Positions 1 through 4,420 of a stretch of 7,000 nt of DNA are shown here, piece by piece. This DNA is from Muribaculaceae bacterium (GTDB lineage: Bacteria; Bacteroidota; Bacteroidia; Bacteroidales; Muribaculaceae): contig VSPN01000070.1 of NCBI GenBank assembly GCA_009775355.1, positions 1-7,000 of the forward strand. Reading direction: 5' to 3'. Made by a program: the position numbers and the translations under genes. Below the pieces are notes generated by a model. The model did no database searches. It was not told where the DNA came from and saw only the letters and a program-made list of their open reading frames with translations. Numbering within the stretch: the stretch's first letter is position 1; each line of letters starts with the position of its first letter.

Positions 1-447
1 CTTGATGCCGACGAGTTCCGGAGCCGTGTCCTATCTATGCCGCGTAATCCGAGTATAATCAGACTATTCCGTCATCCGAAACTATCTGAAAATGCCGGAT
101 ATGGCATTGACAAAATATTAGGTTGGGAAAAATTGACTGGGAAAACTGTCACATTTGAGAGTGATATGCTGATCTCAACAGTCACTTATCCATTGTCATC
201 GACTAAGGATTCTCGCAACGCTGGCGAGAATAATGTAGAGAATGGCGAGATTGAAAAGCAGTCCACAAGAGAAAGACTTATTGCTTTGATTAAGGAGAAT
301 CCCCGAATAACCAGAGCATCTTTATCCGAGCAACTTGGAATCTCTTCATCAAATGTGCAATTCCATATAGAAAAACTGAAATCGGAAGGGATTATCCAGC
401 GTGTTGGTTCTCCCAGAAACGGACATTGGGAATTCCCATCAGAATAG
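1..447 (+). CDS. RecG-like ATP-binding regulator with C-terminal winged helix (3' part only)
   Basis: The frame is open from base 1, so the start lies upstream and 148 residues are visible. The first part (visible residues about 10-40), with PRNPSIIRLF and SENAGYGIDK, matches the C-terminal ATPase-like lobe (HATPase_c_4) of the AlbA_2/RecG-like family annotated as 'ATP-binding protein' or 'transcriptional regulator'. A short polar linker (about 70-87, NAGENNVENGEIEK) leads to a winged helix-turn-helix (about 88-144) containing LSEQLGISSSNVQFHIEKL, then a wing ending GHWEF. Members are thought to bind DNA and are common in accessory regions, but their biological role is poorly known. The frame ends at TAG 445-447, immediately before a 12-bp tandem repeat. 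Because the family often carries VGxK/VGEN repeats beside its winged helix, the present end may be secondary. The family call is fairly sure; the function is not. Confidence 0.82.
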   Translation, partial: LDADEFRSRVLSMPRNPSIIRLFRHPKLSENAGYGIDKILGWEKLTGKTVTFESDMLISTVTYPLSSTKDSRNAGENNVENGEIEKQSTRERLIALIKENPRITRASLSEQLGISSSNVQFHIEKLKSEGIIQRVGSPRNGHWEFPSE

Positions 448-523
448 GTCAGAAAGTAGGTCAGAAAGTAGGTCAGAAAGTAGGTCAGAAAGTAGGTCAG
501 AAAGCAGGTCAGAAAGCAGGTCA
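448..523. repeat. 12-bp tandem repeat, six units plus a partial unit
   Basis: Units start at 448, 460, 472, 484, 496 and 508, followed by a partial unit (GTCA) at 520. Units 1-4 are identical (GTCAGAAAGTAG). Units 5 and 6 differ by one base, ending CAG instead of TAG. In the frame of the preceding gene the units read V-R-K-stop (units 1-4) and V-R-K-Q (units 5-6). In the frame starting at 447 they read G-Q-K-V, a VGQK repeat like the linkers of the RecG-like family, and stay open to TAG 561-563. The identity of the units suggests recent expansion or homogenisation. Confidence 0.95.
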
Positions 524-563
524 TAAAACCGACATACTGGGAAAATTGCCGTCAGAAGAATAG
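524..563 (+). pseudogene. Diverged second copy of the regulator's C-terminal end
   Basis: After the repeats the DNA resembles the end of the preceding gene (about 413-447). Both contain GACAT, then TGGGAA, then TCAGAA and a TAG, with small indels between. In the gene's own frame this copy reads TYWEN where the gene reads GHWEF. In the repeat's VGQK frame it ends LPSEE-stop where the gene ends FPSE-stop. It looks like the last piece of a duplicated winged helix whose middle is missing, or the original end displaced by repeat expansion. The alignment was done by eye over a short stretch, so this is tentative. Confidence 0.35.
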
Positions 564-849
564 AACAAAGTCGAATTAAAAATTCTCAACAAACATATAA
601 AATCCTTAAATCACCTCTATTATTATTCTCCATTTTATCCACGCAGTACACTATCAGTACACCAAATAGCGCATATTATACTTGATTAACAAATAGTTAC
701 ACATCTATTCAAATTCCTCCAGAAGGAAATGTCTATAAAGAAGCAATTTCACGGACTCTCTATCCGGAACGCTATCAAGGCGTCTAACCTTGAAAAATCT
801 TGACTAAACAAGCTCTAAGTGTCAACTTTCTTTAAGGACAGAAACAGTG
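564..849. other. AT-rich stretch with no convincing gene
   Basis: This interval is clearly richer in A and T than the DNA to the right. It holds an 8-bp direct repeat (CAGTACAC at 644-651 and 655-662), the first copy of an 11-bp repeat (712-722; the second is at 894-904), and a 33-codon open stretch on the plus strand (686-784, ending in TAA) with no start codon. A 24-codon ATG reading frame at 729-803 has a purine-rich stretch too close to the ATG to serve as a normal ribosome site. I found no Bacteroidetes-type promoter or RNA gene here. Confidence 0.6.
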
Positions 850-878
850 CGGCGCCGGATGCATTGCAACCGACGCCG
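850..878 (-). terminator. Probable terminator of the HU gene
   Basis: An inverted repeat lies about 30 bp past the HU stop. Arm 850-863 pairs with 865-878 over 14 positions with one mismatch and one position that becomes a G-U pair in the minus-strand RNA. The tip must open to form a real loop. The stem is GC-rich at its base. In the minus-strand transcript it is followed by a moderately U-rich stretch (ACTGTTTCTG) rather than a clean U run, so efficiency is uncertain. Confidence 0.55.
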
Positions 879-907
879 GATATATCTTAAGCCAATTCCT
901 CCAGGGC

Positions 908-1171
908 TTACTTGCCGAGAGTGTCGGCAGGCTTGAACTTCACGACCTTGCGGGCTGCAATCGTGATCTTCTCTTTTGTCTGGGGGTTGATGCCTGTGCG
1001 CTCGGGCTTCTCGACAACTGCGAATGTGCCGAAACCGATGAGCTGAACCTTGTCGTCGTTGGCAAGAGCCTGGCCGATCGATTCAAGAACGGCGTCAAGA
1101 GCTTTCTTCGCGTCTACCTTGTTGAGTGATGCCTTGGCGGCGATCTCGTTTACTAAATCTGTCTTGTTCAT
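908..1171 (-). CDS. HU-family DNA-binding protein
   Basis: This 87-residue protein is a nucleoid-associated protein of the HU/IHF family, which dimerises, bends DNA and helps compact the chromosome. The N-terminal helical part begins MNKTDLVNEIAAK. The core GFGTF (46-50) precedes the DNA-binding beta arm, with RTGINPQT at 58-65 placing the intercalating proline at P63, exactly as in classical HU. The end, VVKFKPADTLGK, is also typical. Length is close to the usual 90. An in-frame TTG at 1193-1195 would add eight residues, but the ATG at 1171 matches the family start. No Shine-Dalgarno precedes it, as is common in Bacteroidetes. It is a single gene with its own promoter (1241-1271) and terminator (850-878). 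Bacteroidales usually carry several HU paralogues, so I do not assign one. Confidence 0.96.
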   Translation of the reverse strand: MNKTDLVNEIAAKASLNKVDAKKALDAVLESIGQALANDDKVQLIGFGTFAVVEKPERTGINPQTKEKITIAARKVVKFKPADTLGK

Positions 1172-1240
1172 AACTTGGAAATTTATATGTTTCAATTATT
1201 AAGTTTCTGTTGTACCGGCCGGAAGAATCCAAATACCGCA

Positions 1241-1271
1241 CAAATATAACTCTTTCTCATTAATTAACAAA
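1241..1271 (-). promoter_or_regulatory. Bacteroidetes-type promoter of the HU gene
   Basis: On the minus strand, TTTG (plus-strand 1268-1271, the -33 element) is followed after 19 bp by TATATTTG (1241-1248), an exact match to the TAnnTTTG -7 consensus of the Bacteroidetes primary sigma factor. Transcription would begin near 1232-1236, giving a leader of about 60 nt. The leader contains the 8-bp palindrome CCGGCCGG (1215-1222) and an A/T-rich stretch just before the ATG. Confidence 0.8.
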
Positions 1272-1315
1272 CTAATCAACGCTTTTTTATAAAAAAAGTT
1301 AAATAATTAATATTT

Positions 1316-1348
1316 TTTGCCATCATACCTAATGATTTAACCATTTTT
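1316..1348 (+). promoter_or_regulatory. Possible promoter of the rhomboid operon
   Basis: TTTG at 1316-1319 is followed after 21 bp by CATTTTTG (1341-1348), one mismatch from TAnnTTTG. A start near 1355 would give a leader of about 105 nt to the ATG at 1461. Two other near matches (TTGATTTG at 1422-1429 and TACACTTG at 1430-1437) lack a good upstream element. The whole divergent gap with the HU gene (1196-1460) is A/T-rich, with A and T tracts at 1282-1299. Confidence 0.35.
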
Positions 1349-1460
1349 GCCACCGCCGAAACACTGAATCATGTGTGAATGCCGACACCAGGAGACATAC
1401 TTATTCTGGATTTCCACGTTATTGATTTGTACACTTGTTTATCACCCTTATCACCCGCAT

Positions 1461-2219
1461 ATGAACCTCAGAATGACTTGGCGCGGCATACCGCCCGTCA
1501 CCAAAAACCTGATAATAATCAACGTCCTGCTCTGGCTCGTCGAGATATTGTTTCCGCGTTTCGGAATCACTCTCACCGACAAGCTCGGGCTACACCTTTT
1601 CGGCTCCGGTCTGTTCAATCCGATACAGATCATCACCTATATGTTTCTGCATGATTCGGGGAGTGTGTTCCACATATTCTTCAACATGTTCACGCTCTGG
1701 ATGTTCGGACGCATTCTGGAACAAGTGTGGGGATCAAGACGCTTCTTCATGTTCTATATGGTGTGCGGACTCGGCGCGGCGTTTGTGCAGGAAGTTGTAT
1801 GGCTTCTGACGTGGAAATATGAGTATGTCACCGAAATAGCCAGGCTCAACGGTCTGACATACTCCCACATGTCGGATATAGTGGAACAGGCGCTCGCCGC
1901 GGGCGACAGCAATTTCACATCGGCTGTTGCCCAGATGAAAAACAGCATGGTCACCATTGGGGCGTCCGGAGCGATCTTCGGACTGCTGCTCGGGTTTGCC
2001 ATGACATTTCCCAACATGCCGCTCTATCTGTTTTTCATTCCGGTTCCGGTCAAGGCCAAGTATATGGTGATCGGATACGCCGTGATCGAATTCTTCCTCG
2101 GTGTGAACGGTGGCGGGACGATTGCCCACTTCGCCCACCTCGGAGGAATGCTTTTCGGTCTCGTGATTCTGCTTTATTGGAAAAAGAAAGGAACGCTTCG
2201 GGGAAATGGCTTTTATTGA
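1461..2219 (+). CDS. Rhomboid-family intramembrane serine protease (first of two)
   Basis: Rhomboids cut single-pass membrane proteins within or next to the lipid bilayer; the substrate here is unknown. The 252 residues show the six-helix core: TM1 about 16-31, TM2 68-86 with the oxyanion-hole pattern H71-xxx-N75, TM3 93-116, TM4 starting at GASG (167-170, nucleophile S169), TM5 199-214 and TM6 with AHLGG (catalytic H226). An insertion of about 45 residues separates TM3 from TM4. The frame is open further upstream, to an ATG at 1371 that would add 30 residues including a hydrophobic stretch. I chose 1461 because relatives begin just before a PPVTKNL-like motif; the ATG at 1473 is also possible. 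It overlaps the next rhomboid gene by 14 bp and is very probably cotranscribed with it. All catalytic residues are present, so it should be active. Confidence 0.93.
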   Translation: MNLRMTWRGIPPVTKNLIIINVLLWLVEILFPRFGITLTDKLGLHLFGSGLFNPIQIITYMFLHDSGSVFHIFFNMFTLWMFGRILEQVWGSRRFFMFYMVCGLGAAFVQEVVWLLTWKYEYVTEIARLNGLTYSHMSDIVEQALAAGDSNFTSAVAQMKNSMVTIGASGAIFGLLLGFAMTFPNMPLYLFFIPVPVKAKYMVIGYAVIEFFLGVNGGGTIAHFAHLGGMLFGLVILLYWKKKGTLRGNGFY

Positions 2220-3063
2220 CCGGTTATCGAGATTATGCGGCGGATGCCGTGTCCTGGCGTGGCTGCTTGTCGTGAACACAGGCTTGTCGGTGACGCTATG
2301 GGCAGTGTCGGCCGCGATTGAGCTGTCGGGAGGCGACAGCTCGCTTCTTTACGCTGCCGCACTCCCCTCAGATCCGCTGCTGTTCGCGACGCATCCGTGG
2401 ACATTGGTGACATATATGGCCGTACACTACTCTCCGATCCACATGCTTGTCAACATGCTCTGGCTTTTCTGGTTCGGACGCATGTTCTCCGATTCCGGAA
2501 GAGAAATGTCACTCCTGTGGCTCTATCTCGGATCCGGGGTGTGCGGAGGCCTGTTCTATATAACAGCGGCGGCAGTGACAGGATATGCACCGGGCACATA
2601 TCTGACAGGAGCTTCGGCAGCTGTGCTCGGAGTCATGGGAGCGACAGCCATGCTCATGCCTTCGAGGCGGGTAAATCTCTTTCTGTTCGGAGATATCCGG
2701 CTGATATGGGTCGCGGCGGGGTGCATGGTCCTGACTGTGGCAGGTTCCTGGGGATCGGGCATACCGCCACAGGCCGCCCACCTTGGCGGAGTGGCGTTCG
2801 GCATCGCATCGGCCTTCGCACGAATGTGCTCAGGAGCACGGATTCCCAGGAAAACCCCGGTTCCCGGTTTCAGACCTGAGAGTCCGGGACAAGGCAGATA
2901 CCGTCTGAACGCAAGAAGAACGCTTGACGCCATAAACAGCATGCCAGATGACCATGAACGCCTCGACCAGCTTCTCGACAAGATACGCATATCCGGCTAC
3001 GGTTCGCTGACAGCCCGCGAAAGAACGGAGCTGAACCACATATCTTCCAAAATAAAACAATAG
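2206..3063 (+). CDS. Rhomboid-family protease with GASA active-site variant and C-terminal tail (second of two)
   Basis: This 285-residue paralogue starts inside the end of the previous gene. The core has TM1 about 15-38, TM2 77-93 with H79-xxx-N83, TM3 102-124, TM4 with S137, TM5 163-180 and TM6 with AHLGG (H192). The usual GxSG reads GASA (135-138): the serine remains but the following glycine is alanine. After the membrane core comes a basic, proline-rich linker (about 208-230) and a soluble helical tail (about 235-285) with LDQLLDKIRISGYGSLTARE, the small C-terminal domain (DUF6576-like) typical of Bacteroidetes rhomboids. The long TM3-TM4 insertion of its neighbour is absent. Ser and His are kept, so activity is plausible but not certain. 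The two rhomboids may form a pair or share substrates (inference). Confidence 0.92.
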   Translation: MAFIDRLSRLCGGCRVLAWLLVVNTGLSVTLWAVSAAIELSGGDSSLLYAAALPSDPLLFATHPWTLVTYMAVHYSPIHMLVNMLWLFWFGRMFSDSGREMSLLWLYLGSGVCGGLFYITAAAVTGYAPGTYLTGASAAVLGVMGATAMLMPSRRVNLFLFGDIRLIWVAAGCMVLTVAGSWGSGIPPQAAHLGGVAFGIASAFARMCSGARIPRKTPVPGFRPESPGQGRYRLNARRTLDAINSMPDDHERLDQLLDKIRISGYGSLTARERTELNHISSKIKQ

Positions 3064-3160
3064 CCACCAGTAAAACAACAGTCTCTCCCAAAACGCCACA
3101 ATACCGACAACCCGTCTTCCCGACGGGAGACAAAACAGAATAACCCAACCATCGATAATC

Positions 3161-4264
3161 ATGTTTCTTCCTGTCATCAAACCGCTTCTGCGCACCGCGC
3201 TGCTGATAGTGTCGATAATAGTTTACGCACTGACCATACTCTCCGCCTACGGTGGAAGGTTTGATCCGGATTTCTTCACATTTCCCTCACTGCTTACTCT
3301 TGCGCTGCCTTGGCTTGCTATCGCGACATTGCTTATAACGGTGGCCTGGTTCGCAAGCGGGCATCTGTTCGCCGGGGGACTCGGTGTTCTCTCCATAATC
3401 GCATCGTGGGGACCGATCTCGACCGCATGCCCGCTGAGCGGGCAGAAAAATCCGACCCCGGGAGCACAGACATTCACGGTGCTCACATACAATATTATCC
3501 ACGGCTGGGATCTTGAAGACAAAAGCGGAGACGGCAACCGCACTCTCGAATATATCATCAACTCAGGGGCCGATATAGTATGCGTGCAGGAACTCATAGA
3601 CGTCTCAGACAATGAGATTCCCAATTACAAGGCTATCAAAGAGGCTCTTGACAAGGCTTATCCGTATCAGGCGGGAGACCCTTCGCTCGACATGAAAGTA
3701 CTGTCGAAATATCCGGTTGTCTTCGAAAAAGGATACAATTACATCGACGGCGACTTCGACCCGAAGAGATATACATTCTACAAGCTGAACATCAACGGAA
3801 AACGGCTTACGCTGATCAACGTGCATCTGTCGTCGTTCAATCTCAAGGGAGAGGAGTGCAATGTCGTGACCGACCTCAAGTCGGTCGAGGGCATGAAGAA
3901 GAGCATCAAGGAACTGAGCGGTCCTATCCGCAAAAAGATGACCTCGGCGTTCAAGACCAGAAAGCACGATGTCAAGATACTACGCGAGACGATCGACCGC
4001 ATGAAGGGCGCGATGATAATATGCGGAGACTTCAACGACGTGCCCGAATCCTACGCCTACCGTCTGCTCAGGGGCACAGACCTCAAGGACGCATATGTGG
4101 AAACCGGATTCGGCCCGCTTGTGACCTATAATCTGCATTCGATGTGGTTTCACCTCGACCAGATCTTCTATCGCGGGCCGCTCCGGGCCCTGAGTGTCGA
4201 AAAGGGTAAGCTCAAATCGAGTGACCATTACCCGCTGATGGCTGAGTTCGAATTTACGGAATAG
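3161..4264 (+). CDS. Membrane-anchored endonuclease/exonuclease/phosphatase-family protein
   Basis: The 367 residues begin with three predicted membrane helices (about 8-29, 42-65, 70-87), followed by an exonuclease III/DNase I-like phosphohydrolase fold from about 103. The metal and catalytic motifs are present in order: TYNIIHG (N111), VQE (E144), NVH (N220, H222), GDFND (D290, N292), HLDQIF (D333) and SDHYP (D355, H356). The fold cuts phosphodiester or phosphoester bonds in nucleic acids, inositol phosphates or lipids; the substrate cannot be read from sequence. With three N-terminal helices the catalytic domain most likely faces the periplasm, though topology is a prediction. A lysine-rich insertion (about 228-270) sits between the NVH and GDFND motifs. 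It lies 97 bp after the second rhomboid, same strand, with no clear promoter or terminator between, so it is probably the last gene of that operon. Confidence 0.92.
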   Translation: MFLPVIKPLLRTALLIVSIIVYALTILSAYGGRFDPDFFTFPSLLTLALPWLAIATLLITVAWFASGHLFAGGLGVLSIIASWGPISTACPLSGQKNPTPGAQTFTVLTYNIIHGWDLEDKSGDGNRTLEYIINSGADIVCVQELIDVSDNEIPNYKAIKEALDKAYPYQAGDPSLDMKVLSKYPVVFEKGYNYIDGDFDPKRYTFYKLNINGKRLTLINVHLSSFNLKGEECNVVTDLKSVEGMKKSIKELSGPIRKKMTSAFKTRKHDVKILRETIDRMKGAMIICGDFNDVPESYAYRLLRGTDLKDAYVETGFGPLVTYNLHSMWFHLDQIFYRGPLRALSVEKGKLKSSDHYPLMAEFEFTE

Positions 4265-4273
4265 CGCACGCGG

Positions 4274-4309
4274 AAACGCCGGATGTGTCATGGCGCACGC
4301 CCGGCGTTT
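4274..4309 (+). terminator. Terminator of the rhomboid/phosphohydrolase operon
   Basis: A perfect 9-bp inverted repeat (AAACGCCGG at 4274-4282, CCGGCGTTT at 4301-4309) begins 9 bp after the stop of the membrane-anchored phosphohydrolase. The 18-nt loop can form a few further pairs. The T run is short (GTTTG), and its TTTG also serves as the -33 element of the next gene. Confidence 0.65.
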
Positions 4310-4338
4310 GTGAATTGCCGAAATATTTTATATCTTTG
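4307..4338 (+). promoter_or_regulatory. Bacteroidetes-type promoter of the M3 peptidase gene
   Basis: TTTG at 4307-4310 is followed after 20 bp by TATCTTTG (4331-4338), an exact TAnnTTTG match. Transcription would start near 4343-4347, giving a leader of about 75 nt before the ATG at 4421. This argues against the more upstream in-frame ATG at 4283, which lies before the promoter. Confidence 0.8.
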
Positions 4339-4420
4339 TGAATGCTCAGCGACGGCGTCTTTTCCAAAGCTCCGCTGCGGGCATCGCTTCATGCAGATCA
4401 ATTCACTTAATCCTAATAAT

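Noticed and set aside
448..523. CRISPR array
   Set aside because: The units are contiguous 12-mers with no spacers and no cas genes nearby.
186..524. Minus-strand frame with repeated FLTY/FLTC units
   Set aside because: It is only the 12-bp repeat read backwards plus the antisense of a real winged-helix domain; no family resemblance.
635..643. TTATCCACG, one base from a DnaA box
   Set aside because: A single box with no cluster, AT-rich unwinding element or dnaA gene nearby; expected by chance in AT-rich DNA.
729..803. Small 24-codon ATG frame
   Set aside because: The purine-rich stretch abuts the ATG, the product resembles nothing I know, and a longer open stretch in another frame overlaps it.
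1371..1460. Upstream extension of the first rhomboid from the ATG at 1371
   Set aside because: It adds 30 residues (rich in Cys, His, Tyr) not expected in the family. Not fully excluded, since a possible promoter lies before it.
1734..2279. Long minus-strand frame opposite the first rhomboid
   Set aside because: The plus strand carries all rhomboid motifs in order. The minus-strand translation is His/Arg-rich with no domain and is a shadow.
2556..2990. Minus-strand frame opposite the second rhomboid
   Set aside because: It is antisense to the conserved core and tail of the rhomboid and has the low-complexity look of a shadow frame.
3111..3127. Hairpin (CCCGTC/GACGGG) between the second rhomboid and the phosphohydrolase as a terminator
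   Set aside because: The stem is only 6 bp and is followed by AGACAAAACAG with no T run. I see no new promoter after it, so read-through is more likely.
4283..4420. Upstream extension of the M3 peptidase from the ATG at 4283
   Set aside because: It starts inside the terminator loop and ahead of the promoter, and would bury the signal peptide behind 46 unrelated residues.
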